Made by a program: the position numbers and the translations under genes. Source: Dama dama (Eukaryota; Chordata; Mammalia; Artiodactyla; Cervidae). Taken from it: a DNA stretch of 64,000 nucleotides. Of the stretch, positions 1 to 14,304 are shown piece after piece. The DNA lies in assembly GCF_033118175.1 (NCBI RefSeq), contig NW_026870888.1, forward strand, positions 4,278,001-4,342,000. Reading direction: 5' to 3'. The notes under the pieces were generated by a model that was given only the letters and a program-made list of their open reading frames with translations, was not told where the DNA came from and searched no databases. The first letter of the stretch is position 1. Every line of letters starts with the position of its first letter.

Positions 1-2039
1 AGGGACCCTGAGTTTGTGGCCTCAAGTGGAATGGACACCGAGATGCTCTGACTCGAAGTAAATCCAGATATCCCTGCAGTGAATTGAATGCAGGCTCGTC
101 TTGCCTCTCCCAAGATGAAGGGTTGTCTGAATCCCCTGTGGAGACCACAGAGAAAGACCTAGTTCTCCGCCTCATCGCGACCGGAGGCCTCACATCCTTT
201 GAAAACTCGAGAGGTCCGCGGAGATCAATGCTTCCAAAGGAGACGATGCCTGACTCCTCTGGAAAATGGATAGGAGTACCAGGATCCCTGTGGCACGTGG
301 AAAGGGACACTGGGTCTCCCACCTCACGTTGAGACGCGTCCCAATTGCCATGCCAAGACTCGAGGAGAATCCCGAGGTGTCCCTCGCACCTAGGCAGGAG
401 TCCTGAAGTCGCTGAACAAACACGTGTCTGGAAGGGCCCTCCCCGTCGTAACTCGAGAATATACCCCAGGTTCGGCCGCAACTCGAGAAAAACCATGAGA
501 CTTCCCCCTCGCCGCGAGATGAGGCCCGATTCCCCTGCACTGCGTGCAGAGCAATTCCATGTTCCACATCAAACGTGAAAGGAGCCTTGATTTCCTTGAT
601 GGCACTCCAGAGAAAACCCAAGATCACTGTCTCAAGTCTAGAGGGATCCTGAGGTCACTGGAGCAACAGGAAAGGGCTCCGTGGACCCCAAATCAACTCG
701 AGATGAGAGCTTAGTCCATGGCTTCGACTCAAGAGGAATACCAACTTTCCACAAGCACCTCAAGAGGAGGCTTCTCTCAGCTACAGGTATGTGAGAGGGA
801 CCCTGAGTTTGTGGACTCAAGTGGATGGACACCGAGATGCTCTGACTCAAAGAAAGGCAGGATATCCCTGCAGTGAATTGAATGCAGGCTCGTCTTGCAT
901 CTCCCAAGACGAAGGGATGTCTGAATCCCCTGTGGAGACCACAGAGAAAGAACTAGTTTTCCGTCTCATCGCGACCGGAGCCCTCACATCCTTTGAAAAC
1001 TCGAGAGGTCCGCGGAGATCAATGCTTCCAAAGGAGACGATGCCTGACTAATCTTGAAAATGGATAGGAGTCCCAGGATCCCTGTGGCACGTGGAAAGGG
1101 ACCCTGGGTCTCCCGCCTCACGTGGAGACGCGTCCCAATTGCCATGCCAAGACTCGAGGAGAATCGCGAGGTGTCCCTCGCACCCTGGCAGGAGTCCTGA
1201 CGTCGCTGAACAAACACGTGTCTGGAAGGGCCCTCCCCGTCGTAACTCGAGAATATACCCCAGGTTCGGCCGCAACTCGAGAGAAACCATGAGACTTCCC
1301 CCTCGCCGCGAGATGAGGCCCGATTCCCCTGCACTGCGTGCAGAGCCATTCCGTGTTCCACATCAAACATGAAAGGAGCCTTGATTTCCTTGATGGCACT
1401 CCAGAGAAAACCCAAGATCACTGTCTCAAGTCTAGAGGGATCCTGAGGTCACTGGAGCAACAGGAAAGTGCTCCGTGGACCCCAAATCAACTCGAGATGA
1501 GAGCTGAGTCACTGGCTTCGACTCAAGAGGAATACCAACTTTCCACAAGCACCGCAAGAGGAGGCTTCTCTCAGCTACAGGTATGTGAGAGGGACCCTGA
1601 GTTTGTGGCCTCAAGTGCAATGGACACCGAGATGCTCTGACTCGAAGTAAGGCCAGATATCCCTGCAGTGAATTGAATGCAGGCTCGTCTTGCATCTCCC
1701 AAGACGAAGGGTTGTCTGAATCCCCTGTGGACACCACAGAGAATGTCCTAGTTCTCCGCCTCATCGCGACCGGACGCCTCACATCCTTTGAAAACTCGAG
1801 AGGTCCGCGGAGATCAATGCTTCCAAAGATGACGATGCCTGACTCCTCTTGAAAATGGATAGGAGTCCCAGGATCCCTGTGGCACGTGGAAAGGGAACCT
1901 GGGTCCCCCGCCTCACGTGGAGACGCGTCCCAATTGCCATGCCAAGACTCGAGGAGAATCCCGAGGTGTCCCTCGCACCTAGGCAGGAGTCCTGACGTCG
2001 CTGAACAAACACGTGTCTGGAAGGGCCCTCCCCGTCGTA

Positions 2040-2535
2040 ACTCGAGAATATACCCCAGGTTCCGGCCGCAACTCGAGAAAAACCATGAGACTTTCCCCTC
2101 GCCGCGAGATGAGGCCCGATTCCCCTGCACTGCGTGCAGAGCAATTCCGTGTTCCACATCAAACGTGAAAGGAGCCTTGATTTCCTTGATGGCACTCCAG
2201 AGAAAACCCAAGATCACTGGCTCAAGTCTAGAGGGATCCTGAGGTCACTGGAGCAACGCGAAAGGGCTCCGTGGACCCCAAATCAACTCGAGATGAGAGC
2301 TTAGTCCCTGGCTTCGACTCAAGAGGAATACCAACTTTCCACAAGCACCTCAAGAGGAGGCTTCTCTCAGCTACAGGTATGTGAGAGGGACCCTGAGTTT
2401 GTGGCCTCAAGTGGAATGGACACCGAGATGCTCTGACTCGAAGTATGGCCAGATATCCCTGCAGTGAATTGAATGCAGGCTCGTCTTGCATCTCCCAAGA
2501 CCAAGGGATGTCTGAATCCCCTGTGGAGACCACAG
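2040..2535. repeat. 31-bp subrepeat register inside a monomer (worked example)
   Basis: Cutting this stretch into sixteen consecutive 31-mers without gaps puts related motifs at the same position again and again. Successive segments open with actcgagaat, actcgagaaa, ccgcgagatg, later tcgagatgag, tcaagaggaa, tcaagaggag and gtgagaggga. The core is a degenerate ctcgagANgag. About 25-26 such segments, some with small indels, make up a whole monomer (26 x 31 = 806). In the same register, two CACGTG hexamers at 1088 and 1119 in another monomer lie exactly 31 bp apart. A 31-bp internal period is established for bovine satellite 1.715 and muntjac satellite IA, and it is the main reason for the family assignment here. 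Confidence 0.88.
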
Positions 2536-5500
2536 AGAAAGACCTAGTTCTCTGCCTCATCGCGACCGGAGGCCTCACATCCTTTGAAAACTCGAGAGGT
2601 CCGCGGAGATCAATGCTTCCAAAGGAGACGATGCCTGACTCCTCTTGAAAATGGATAGGAGTCCCAGGATCCCTGTGGCACGTGGAAAGGGACACTGGGT
2701 CTCCCGCCTCACGTTGAGACGCGTCCCAATTGCCATGCCAAGACTCGAGGGGAATCCCGAGGTGTCCCTCGCACCTAGGCAGGAGTTCTGACGTCGCTGA
2801 ACAAACGCGTATCTGGAAGGGCCCTCCCCGTCGTAACTCGAGAATATACCCCAGGTTCCGGCCGCAACTCGAGAAAAACCATGAGACTTCACCCTCGCCG
2901 CAAGATGAGGCCCGATTCCCCTGCACTGGCTGCAGAGCAATTGCGTGGTCCACATCAAACGTGAAAGGAGCCTTGATTTCCTTGATGGTACTCCAGAGAA
3001 AACCCAAGATCATTGTCTCAAGTCTAGAGGGATCGTGAGGTCACTGGAGCAACAAAAAAGGGCTCCGTCGACCCCAAATCAACTCGAGATGAGAGCTTAG
3101 TCCCTGGCTTCGACTCAAGTGGAATACCAACTTTCCACAAGCACCGCAAGAGGAGGCTTCTCTCAGCTACAGGTATGTGAGAGGGACCCTGAGTTTGTGG
3201 CCTCAAGTGGAATGGACACTGAGATGCTCTGACTCGAAGTAAGGCCAGATATCCCTGCAGTGAATTGAATGCAGGCTCGTCTTGCATCTCCCAAGACGAA
3301 GGGATGTCTGAATCCCCTGTGGAGACCACAGAGAAAGACCTAGTTTTCCGCCTCATCGCGACCGGAGGTCTCACATCCTTTGAAAACTCGAGAGGTCCGC
3401 GGAGATCAATGCTTCCAAAGATGACGATGCCTGACTCCTCTTGAAAATGGATAGGAGTCCCAGGATCCCTGTGGCACGTGGAAAGGGACCCTGGGTCTCC
3501 CGCCTCACGTGGAGACGCGTCCCAATTGCCATGCCAAGACTCGAGGAGAATCCCGAGGTGTCCCTCGCACCTAGGCAGGAGCCTGACGTCGCTGAACAAA
3601 CACGTGTCTGGAAGGGCCCTCCCCATCGTAACTCGAGAATATACCCTAGGGTCCGGCCGAATTCAAATAAAACCATGAGACTTCTCCCTCGCCGAGAGAT
3701 GAGGCCCGATTCCCCTGCCCTGCGTGCAGAGCAATTCCGTGTTCCACATCAAACGTGAAAGGAGCCTTGATTTCCTTGATGGCACTCCAGAGAAAACCCA
3801 AGATCACTGTCTCAAGTCTAGAGGGATCCTGAGGTCACTGGAGCAACACGAAAGGTCTCCGTGGATCCCAAATCAACACGAGATGAGAGCTTAGTCCCTG
3901 GCTTCGACTCAAGAGGAATACCAACTTTCCACAAACACCTCAAGAGGAGGCTGCTCTCAGCTACAGGTATGTGAGAGGGACCCTGAGTTTGTGGCCTCAA
4001 GTGGAATGGACATCGAGATGCTCTGACTCGAAGTAAGGCCGGATATCCCTGCAGTGAATTGAATGCAGGCTCGTCTTGCATCTCCCAAGACGAAGGGAAA
4101 TCTGAATCCCCTGTGGAGACCACAGAGAAAGACCTAGTTTTCCGCCTCTTCGCGACCGGAGGCCTCACATCCTTTGAAAACTCGAGAGGTCCGCGGAGAT
4201 CAATGTTTCCAAAGGAGACGATGCCTGACTCTTCTTGAAAATGGATAGGAGTACCAGGATCCCTGTGGCACGTGGAAAGGGACCCTGGGTCTCCCGCCTC
4301 ACGTGGAGACGCATCCCAATTGCCATGCCAAGACTCGAGGAGAATCCCGAGGTGTCCCTCGCACCTAGGCAGGAGTCCTGATGTCGCTGAACAAACACGG
4401 GTCTGGAAGGGCCCTCCCGTCGTAACTCGAGAATATACCCCAGGTTGGTCCGCAACTTGAGAAAAACCACGAGACTTCCCCCTCGCCTCGAGATGAGGCC
4501 CGATTCCCCTGCACTGCGTGCAGAGCAATTCCGAGTTGCACATCAAACGTGAAAGGAGCCTTGATTTCCTTGATGGCACTCCAGAGAAAACCCAAGATCA
4601 ATGTCTCAAGTCTAGATGGATCCTGAGGTCGCTGGAGCAACACGAAAGGGCTCCGTGGACCCCAAATCAACTCGAGATGAGAGCTTCTTCCCTGGCTTCG
4701 ACTCAAGAGGAATACCCACTTTCCACAAGCACCTCATGAGGAGGCTTCTAGCAGCGACAGGTATGTGAGAGGGACCCTTAGTTTGTGGCCTCAAGTGGAA
4801 TGGACACCGAGATGCTCTGACTCGAAGTAAGGCCGGATATCCCTGCAGTGAATTGAATACAAGCTCGTCTTGCATCTCCCAAGACTAAGGGATGTCTGAA
4901 TCCCCTGTGGAGACCACAGAGAAAGACCTAGTTCTCCTCCTCTTCGCGAACGGAGGCCTCACATCCTTTGAAAACTCGAGAGGTCCGCGGAGATCAATGC
5001 TTCCAAAGGAGACGATGCCTGACTCCTCTTGAAAATTGTTAGGAGTCCCAGGATCCCTGTCCACAAGGACGGGGACTCTGGGTCTCCCGCTTCACGTGGA
5101 GACGGTCGCAATTGCCATGCCAAGACTCGAGGAGAATCCCGAGGTGTCCGTCGCACCTCGGCAGGAGTCCTGACGTCGCTGAACAAACACGTGTCTGGAA
5201 GGGCCCTCCCCGTCGTAACTCGAGAATATACCCCAGGTTCCGGCCGCAACTCGAGAAAAACCATGAGACATCCCCCTCGCCACGAGATGAGGCCCGATTC
5301 CCCTGCACTTCGTGCAGAGCAATTCCGTGTTCCACATCAAACGTGAAAGGAGCCTTGATTTCCTTGATGGCACTCCAAAGAAAACCCAAAGTCACTGTCT
5401 CAAGTCTAGAGGGATCCTGAGGCCACTGTAGCAGCATGAAAGGGCTCCGTGGACCCCAAATCAACTCGAAATGAGAGCTTAGTCACTGGCTTCGACTTAA

Positions 5501-7939
5501 GAGGAATACCAACTTTCCAAGAGCACCTCAAGAGGAGGCTTCTCTCAGGTATAGGTATGTGAGAGGGACCCTGAGGTTGTGGCCTCAAGTGGAATGGACA
5601 CCAAGATGCTCTGACTCGAAGTAAGGCCGGATATCCCTGCAGTGAATTGAATGCAAGCTCGTCTTGCATCTCCCAAGACGAAGGGATGTCTGAATCCCCT
5701 GTGGAGACCACAGAGAAAGACCTAGTCCTCCGCCTCATCGCGACCGGAGGCCTCACATCCTTTGAAAACTCGTGACTTCCGCGGAGATCAGTCCTTCCAA
5801 AGGAGACGATGCCTGACTCCTCTTGAAAATGGATAGGAGTCCCAGGATCCCTGTGGCACGTGGAAAGGGACCCTGGGTCTCCCGATTCACGTAGAGACGC
5901 GTCCCCATTGCCATGCCAAGACTCCAGGAGAATCCCGAGGTGTCCTCGCACCTAGGCAGGAGTCCAGACGTCACTGAACAAACACGTGTCTGGAAGGGCC
6001 CTCCGTGTCGTAACTCGAGAATATATCCCAGGTTCTGGCCGCAACTCGAGAAAAACCATGAGACTTCCTCCTCGCCGCGAGATGAGGCCCGATTCCCCTG
6101 CACTGCGTGTAGAGCAATTCCGTGTTCCACATCAAACGTGAAAGGAGCCTTGAGTTCCTTGATGGCACTCCAGAGAAAACCCAAGATCACTGTCTCAAGT
6201 CTAGAGGGATCCTGAGGTCACTGGAGCAACACGAAAGGGCTCCGTGCACCCCAAATCAACTCGACATTAGAGCTTAGTCCCTGGCTTGGAGTCAAGAGGA
6301 ATACCAACTTTCCACAAGCACCTCAAGAGGAGGCTTCTCTCAGCTACAGGTATGTGAGAGGGACCCTGATTTGCTGGCCTCAAGTGGAATGGACACCGAG
6401 ATGGTCTGAATCGAAGTAAGGCCGGATATCCCTGCAGTGAATTGAATGCAGGCTCGTCTTGCATCTCCCAAGAAGAAGGGATGTCTGAATCCCCTGTGGA
6501 GACCACAGAGAAAGACCTAGTTCTCCGCCTCATCGGGACCGGAGGCCTCACATCCTTTGAAAACTTGAGAGGTCCGCGGAGATCAATGCTTCCAAAGGAG
6601 ACGAGGCCTGACTCCTCTTGAAAATGGTTAGAAATCCCTGGATCCCTGTCCACATGGACGGGGACACTGGGTCTCCCGCTTCACGTGGAGACGCATGCCA
6701 ATTGCCATGCCAAGACTCGAGGAGAATCCCGAGGTGTCCCTCGCACCGAGGCAGGAGTCCTGACGTCGCTGAACAAACACGTGTCTGGAAGGGCCCTCCC
6801 AGTCGTAACTCGAGAAAATACCCCAGGTTTCGGCCGCAACTCGAGAAAAACCATGAGACTTCCCCCTCGCCGCGAGATGAGGCCCGATTCCCCTGCACTG
6901 CGTGCAGAGCAATTCCGTGTTCCACATCAAACGTGAAAGGAGCCTTGATTTCCTTGATGGCACTCCAGAGAAAATCCAAGATCACTGTCTCAAGTCTAGA
7001 GGGATCGTGAGGTCATTGGAGCAACACGAAAGGGCTCCGTGGACCCCATATCAACTCGAGATGAGAGCTTAGTCCTTGGCTTCGAGTCAAGAGGAATACC
7101 AACTTTCCACAAGCACCACAAGAGGAGGCTTCTCTCAGCTACAGGTATGTGAGAGGGACCCTGAGTTTGTGGCCTCAAATGGAATGGACACAGAGATGCT
7201 CTGACTCGAAGTAAGGCCGGATATCCCTGCAGTGAATTGAATGCAGACTCGTCTTGCATCTCCCAAGACGAAGGGATGTCTGAATCCCCTGTGGAGACCA
7301 CAGAGAAAGACATAGTTCTCAGCCTCATCGCGACCGGAGGCCTCACATCCTTTGAAAACTCGAGAGGTCCGCGGAGATCAATGCTTCCAAAGAAGACGAT
7401 GACTGACTCCTCTTGAAAATGGATAGGAGTCCCAGGATCCCTGTCACACGAGGAAAGGGACCCTGGGTCTCCCGCCTCACGTGGAGACGCGTCCCAATTG
7501 CCATGCCAAGACTCGAGGAGAATCCCGAGGTGTCTCTCTCACCTAGGCAGGAGTCCTGACGTCGCTGAACAAACACGTGTCTGGAAGGGCCCTCCCCGTC
7601 GTAACTCGAGAATATACCCCAGATTCCGGCCGCAACTCGAGAAAAACCATGAGACTTCCCCCTCGCCGCGAGATGAGGCCCGATTCCCCTGCACTGCGTG
7701 CAGAGCAATTCCGTGTTCCACATCAAACGTGAAAGGAGCCTTGATTTCCTTGATGGCACTCCAGAGAAAACCCAAGATCACTGTCTCAAGTCTAGAGGGA
7801 TCCTGAGGTCACTGGAGCAACACGAAAGGGCTCCGTGGACCCCAAATCAACTCGAGATGAGAGCTTAGTCCCTGGCTTCGACTCAAGAGGAATACTAACT
7901 TTCCACAAGCACCTCAAGAGGAGGCTTCTCTCAGCTACA

Positions 7940-10590
7940 GGTATCTGAGAGGGACCCTGAGTTTGTGGCCTCAAGTGGAATGGACACCGAGATGCTCTGA
8001 CTCGAAGTAAGGCCGGATATCCCTGCAGTGAATGGAATGCAGACTCGTCTTGCATCTCCCAAGACGAAGGGATGTCTGAATCCCCTGTGGAGACCACAGA
8101 GAAAGACCTAGTCCTCCGCCTCATCGAGACCGGAGGCCTCACATACTTTGAAAACTCGAGAGGTCCGCGGAGATCAATGCTTCCAAAGGAGACGATGCCT
8201 GACTCCTTTTGAAAATGGATAGGAGTCCCAGGATCCCTGTGGCACGTGGGAAGGGACCCTGGGTCTCCCGCCTCACGTGGAGACGCGTCCCAATTGCCAT
8301 GCCAAGACTGGAGGAGAATCCCGAGGTGTCCCTCGCACCTAGGCAGGAGTCCTGACGTCGCTGAACAAACACGTGATTGGAAAGGCCCTCTCCGTCGTAA
8401 CTCGAGAATATACCCCAGGTTCCGGCCGCAACTCGAGAAAAACCATGAGAATTCCCCCTCGCCAAGAGATGAGGCCCGATTCCCCTGCACTGCGTGCAGA
8501 GCAATTCCGTGTTCCACATCAAACGTGAAAGGAGCCTTGATTTCCTTGATGGCACTCCAGAGAAAACCCAAGATCACTGTCTCAAGTCTAGAGGGATCCT
8601 GAGGTCACTGGAACAACACGAAAGGGCTCTGTGGACCACAAATGAACTCGAGATGAGAGCTTAGTCCCTTGCTTCGACTCAAGAGGAATACCAAGTTTCC
8701 ACAAGCACCTCAAGAGGAGGCTTCTCTCAGCTACAGGTATGTGAGAGGGCCCCTGAGTTTGTGGCCTCATTTGGAATGTACACCGAGATGCTCTGACTCG
8801 AAGTAAGGCCGGATATCCCTGCAGTGAATTGAATGCAGGCTCGTCTTGCATCTCCCAAGTAGAAGGGATGTCTGAATCCCCTGTGGAGACCACAGAGAAA
8901 GACCGAGTTCTCCGCCTCATCGCCACCGGAGGCCTCACATCCTGTGAAAACTCGAGAGGTCCGCGGAGATCAATGCTTCAAAAGGAGAAGATGCCTGACC
9001 CTTCTTGAACATGGATAGGAGTCCCAGGATCGCTGTGGCACGTTAGAAGGGACCCTGTGTCTCCCCCCTCACGGGGAGACGCCTCCCAATTGCCATGTCA
9101 AGACTCGAGGAGAATCCCGAGGTGTCCCTCGCAGCTAGGCAGGAGTCCTGACGTCGCTGAACAAACACGTGTCTGGAAGGGACCTCCCCGTCGTAACTCG
9201 GGATATACCCCAGGTTCCGGCCGCAACTCGAGAAAAACCATGAGACTTCCCCCTCGCCGCGAGATGAGGCCCGATTCCCCTGCACTGCGTGCCGAGCAAT
9301 TCCATGTTCCACATCAAACGTGAAAGGAGCCTTGATTTCCTTGATGGCACTCCAGAGAAAACCCAAGATCACTGTCTCAAGTCTAGAGGGAGCCACAGGT
9401 CACTGGAGCAACACGAAAGGGCTCCATGGACCGCAAATCAACTCGAGATGAGAGCTTAGTTCCTGGCTTCGAATCAAGAGGACTACCAACTTTCCACAAG
9501 CACCTCAAGAGGAGGCTTCTCTCAGCTACAGGTATGTGAGAGGGCCCCTGAGTTTGTGGCCTCAAGTGGAATGGACACCGAGATGCTCTGACTCGAAGTA
9601 AGGCCGGATATCCCTGCAGTGAATTGAATGCAGGCTCGTCTTGCATCTCCCAAGAAGAAGGGATGTCTGAATCCCCTGTGGAGACCACAGAGAAAGACCT
9701 AGTTCTCCACCTCATCGCGACCGGAGGCCTCACATCCTGTGAAAACTCGAGAGGTCTGCGGAGGTCAATGCTTCCAAAGGAGAAGATGCCTGACCCTTCT
9801 TGAAAATGGATAGGAGTCCCAGGATCCCTGTGGCACGTGGAAAGGGACCCTGGGTCTCCCGCCTCACGTGGAGACGCGTCCCAATTGCCATGCCAAGACT
9901 CGAGGAGAATCTCGAGGTGTCCCTCGCTCCTAGGCAGGAGTCCTGACGTCGCTAAACAAACACGTGTCTGGAAGGGCCCTCCCCGTCGTAACTCGAGAAT
10001 ATACCCCAGGGTCCGGCCGCAACTTGAGAAAAACCATGAGACATCCCCCTTGCCGCGAGATGAGGCCCGATTCCCCTGCACTGCGTTCAGAGCAATTCCG
10101 TGTTCCACATCAAACGTGAAAGGAGCCTTGATTTCCTTGATGGCACTCCAGAGAAAACCCAAGATCACTGTCTCAAGTCTAGAGGGATCCTGAGGTCACT
10201 GGAGCAACACGAAAGGGCTCCATGGACCCCATATCAACTCGAGATGAGAGCTTATTCCCTGGCTTCGACTCAAGAGGAATAGGAAGTTTCCACAAGCACC
10301 TCAAGAGGAGGCTTCTCTCAGCTACAGGTATGTGAGAGGGACCCTGAGTGTGTGGCCTCAAGTGGAATGGACACCGATATGCTCTGACTCGAAGTAAGGC
10401 CGGATATCCCTGCAGTGAATTGAATGGAGGCTCATCTTGCATCTCCCAAGACGAAGGGATGTCTGAATCCCCTGTGGAGACCACAGAGAAAGACCGAGTT
10501 CTCCGCCTCATCGCGACCGGTGGCCTCACATCCTTTGAAAACTCGAGAGGTCCGCGGAGATCAATGCTTCCAAAGGAGACGATGCCTGAC
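7940..10590. repeat. Multi-monomer duplication, 8-monomer offset, copy 1
   Basis: This stretch of about 2.65 kb shares a long series of private variants with 14,305-16,960, at an offset of 6,364-6,365 bp (eight monomers). Examples are tatctg for tatgtg at the left end, gattggaaag, tcatttggaatg, the shortened actcgggatatac, gagggagccacagg, and the pair gaataggaag and ctgagtgtgtgg. The left boundary lies between about 7,800 and 7,940. The right boundary is just before 10,600, where the two copies stop matching. Confidence 0.85.
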
Positions 10591-12189
10591 TCCTCTTGAA
10601 AATGGATAGGAGTCCCAGAATCCCTGTGGCACGTGGAAAGGGACTCTGGGTCTCCCGCCTCACGTGGAGACGCGTGCAAATTGCCATGCCAAGACTCGAG
10701 GAGAATCCCGAGGTGTCCCTCGCACCTAGGCAGGAGTCCTGACGTCCCTGAACAAACACGTGTTTGGAAGGGCCCTCCCCATCGTAACTCGAGAATATAC
10801 CTCAGGTTCAGGCCGCAACTCGAGAAAAACCATGAGAATTACCCCTCGCCGCGAGTTAAGGCCAGATTCCTCTGCACTGTGTGCAGAGCAATTCTGTGTT
10901 CCACATCAAACGTGAAAGGAGCCTTGATTTCCTTGATGGCACTCCAGAGAAAACCCAAGATCACTGTCTCAAGTCTAGAGGGATCCTGAGGTCACTGGAC
11001 CAACAGGAAAGGGCTCCGTGCACCCCAAATCAACTCGAGATGAGAGCTTAGTCCCTGGCTTCGACTCAAGAGGAATACCAACTTTCCACAAGCACCTCAA
11101 GAGGAGGCTTCTCTCAGCTACAGGTATGTGAGAGGGACCCTGAGTTTGTGGCCTCAAGTGGAATGGACACCGAGATGCTCTGACTCAGAGTAAGGCCGGA
11201 TATCCCTGTAGTGAATTGAATGCCGGCTAGTCTTGCATCTCCCAAGACGAAGGGTTGTCTGAATCCCCGGTGGAGACCACAGAGAAGACCTCGTTCTCCG
11301 CCTCATCGAGACCAGAGAACTCACATCCTTTGAAAACTCGAGAGGTCCGCGAAGATCAATGCTTCCAAAGGAGACGATACCTGACTCCTCTTGAAAATGG
11401 ATAGGAGTCCCAGGATCCCTGTGGCACGTGGAAAGGGACCCTGGGTCTCCCGCCTCACGTGGAGACGCCTCCCAATTGCCATGCAAAGACTCGAGGAGAA
11501 TCCCGAGGTGTCCCTCACTCCTAGGCAGGAGTCCTGACGTCGCTGAACAAACACGTGTCTGGAAGGGCCCTCCCCGTCTTAACTCGAGAATATACCCCAG
11601 GTTCCGGCTGCAACTCGAGAAAAACCATGAGACTTCCCCCTCGCCGCGAGATGAGGTCCGATTCACCTGCACTGCATTCAGAGCAATTCCGTGTTCCACA
11701 TCAAACGTGAAAGGAGCCTTGATTTCCTTGATGGCACTCCAGAGAAAACCCAAGATCACTGTCTCAAGTCTAGAGGGATCCTGAGGTCACTGTAGCAACA
11801 CAAAAGGGCTCCGTGGACCATAAATCAACTCGAGATGAGAGCTTAGTCCCTGGCTTCGACTCAAGAGGAATACCAAGTTTCCACAAGCACCTCAAGAGGA
11901 GGCTTCTCCCAGCTACAGGTATGTGAGAGGGACCCTGAGTTTGTGGCCTCAAGTGGAATGGACACAGAGATGCTCTGAGTTGAAGTAAGGCCGGATATCC
12001 CAGCAGTGAATTCAATGCAAGCTCGTCTTGCATCTCCCAAGACGAAGGGATGTCTGAATTCCCTGTGGAGACCACAGAGAAAGACCTAGTTCTCCGCCTC
12101 ATCGCGACCGGAGGCCTCACATCCTTTGAAAACTCGAGAGGTCCGCGGAGATCAATGCTTCCAAAGGAGACGATGCCTGACTCCTCTTG

Positions 12190-13500
12190 AAAATGGTTAG
12201 CAGTTCCAGGATCCCTGTCCACATGGACGGGGACCCTGGGTCTCCCGCTTCACGTGGAGATGCGTGCCAATTGCCATGCCAAGACTCGAGGAGAATCCCG
12301 AGGTGTCCCTCGCACCTAGGCAGGAGTCCTGACATCGCTGAACAAACACGTGTCTGGAAGGGCCTTCCCCATCGTAACTCGAGAATATACCCCAGCTTCC
12401 GGCCGCAACTCGAGAAAAACCATGAGACTTCCCCCTCGCCACGAGATGAGGCCCGATTCCCCTGCACTGCGTGCAGAGCAATTCCGAGTTCCACATCAAA
12501 CGTGAAAGGAGCCTTGATTTCCTTGATGGCACTCCAGAGAAAACCCAAGATCACTGGCTCAAGTCTAGAGGGATCCTGAGGTCACTGGAGCAACAGGAAA
12601 GGGCTCCGTGGACCCCAAATCAACTCGAGATGAGAGCTTAGTCCCTGGCTTCGACTCAAGAGGAATACCAACTTTCCACAAGCACCTCAAGAGGAGGCTT
12701 CTCTCAGCTACAGGTATGTGAGAGGGACCCTGAGTTTGTGGCATCAAGTGGAATGGACACCGAGATGCTCTGACTCGAAGTAAGGCCGGATATCCCTGCA
12801 GTGAATTGAATGCAGGCTCGTCTTGCATCTCCCAAGATGAAGGGATGTCTGAATCCCCTGTGGAGACCACAGAGAAAGAACTACTCCTCCGCCTCATCGC
12901 CTCCGGAGGACTCACATCCTTTGAAAACTCGAGAGGTCTGCAGAGATCAATGCTTCCAAAGGAGACGATGCCTGACTCCTCCTGAAAATGGATAGGAGTC
13001 CCAGGATCACTGTGGCACGTGGAAAGGGACACTGGGTCTCCCGCCTCACGTGGAGATGCGTCCCAATTGCCATGCCAAGACTCGAGGAGAATCCCGAGGT
13101 GTACCTCGCACCTAGGCAGGAGTCCTGACGTCGCTGAACAAACACGTGTCTGGAAGGGCCCTCCCCGTCCTAACGCGAGAATATACCCCAGGTTCCGGCC
13201 GCTGCTCGAAAAAAACCATGAGACTTCCCCCTCGCCGCGAGATGAGGCCCGATTCCCCTGCACTGCGTGCAGAGCAATTCCGTTTTCCTCATCAAACGTG
13301 AAAGGAGCATTGATTTCCTTGATGGCACTCGAGAGAAAACCCAAAGTCACTGTCTCTAGTCTAGAGGGATCCTGAGGTCACTGGAGCAACACGAAAGGGC
13401 TCCGTGCACCCCATATCATCTCGAGATGAGAGCTTAGTCCCTGGCTTCGACTCAAGAGGAATACCAACTTTCCACAAGCACTTCAAGAGGAGGCTTCTCT
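12190..13500. repeat. Multi-monomer duplication, 6-monomer offset, copy 1
   Basis: This matches 16,963-18,270 at an offset of 4,772-4,773 bp. Shared private features are the gtccacatggac replacement near 12,217, ggtctgcagagatc, tcctcctgaaaatgg, ggatcactgtgg, gcattgatttcc, and tctctagtctag followed by catatcatctcg. Confidence 0.78.
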
Positions 13501-14304
13501 CAGCTACCGGTATGTGAGAGGGATCCTGAGTTTGTGGCCTCAAGTGGAATGGACACCGAGATGCTCTGACTCGAAGTAAGGCCGGATATCCCTGCAGTGA
13601 ATTGAATGCAGGCTCTTCTTGCATCTCCCAAGATGAAGGGATGTCTGAATCCCCTGTGCAGACCACAGAGAAAATCCTAGTTCTCCGCCTCATCGCGACC
13701 GGAGGCCTCACATCCTTTGAAAACTCGAGAGGTCCGCGGAGATCAATGCTTCCAGAGGAGACGATGCCTGACTCCTCCTGAAAATGGATAGGAGTCCCAG
13801 GATCACTGTAGCACGTGGAAAGGGACACTGGGTCTCCCGCCTCACGTGGAGACGCGTCCCAATTGCCATGGCAAGTCTCGAGGAGAATCCCGAAGTGTCC
13901 CTCGCACCTAGGCAGGAGTCCTGATGTCGCTGAACAAACACCTGTCTGGAAGGGCCCTCCCTGTCGTAACGCGAGAATATACCCCAGGTTCCGGCCGCAG
14001 CTCGAAAAAAACCATGAGACTTCCCCCTCGCCGCGAGATGAGGCCCGATTCCCCTGCACTGCCTGCAGAGCAATTCCGTTTTCCACATCAAACGTGAAAG
14101 GAGCATTGATTTCCTTGATGGCACTCCAGAGAAAACCCAAAGTCACTGTCTCTAGTCTAGAGGGATCCTGAGGTCACTGGAGCAACACGAAAGGGCTCCG
14201 TGGACCCCAAATCAACTCGAGATGAGAGCTTAGTCCCTGGCTTCGACTCAAGAGGAATACCAACTTTCCACAAGCACCTCAAGAGGAGGCTTCTCTCAGC
14301 TACA

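Noticed and set aside
2312..2328. CENP-B box-like site (ttcgactcaagagga) in each 796-bp monomer
   Set aside because: It matches only seven of the nine conserved positions (TTCG, A and GG of the CGGG). Two of the CGGG bases are wrong, and none of the variants I inspected gives a full box. No binding claim is justified without a scan of all monomers and CENP-B data.
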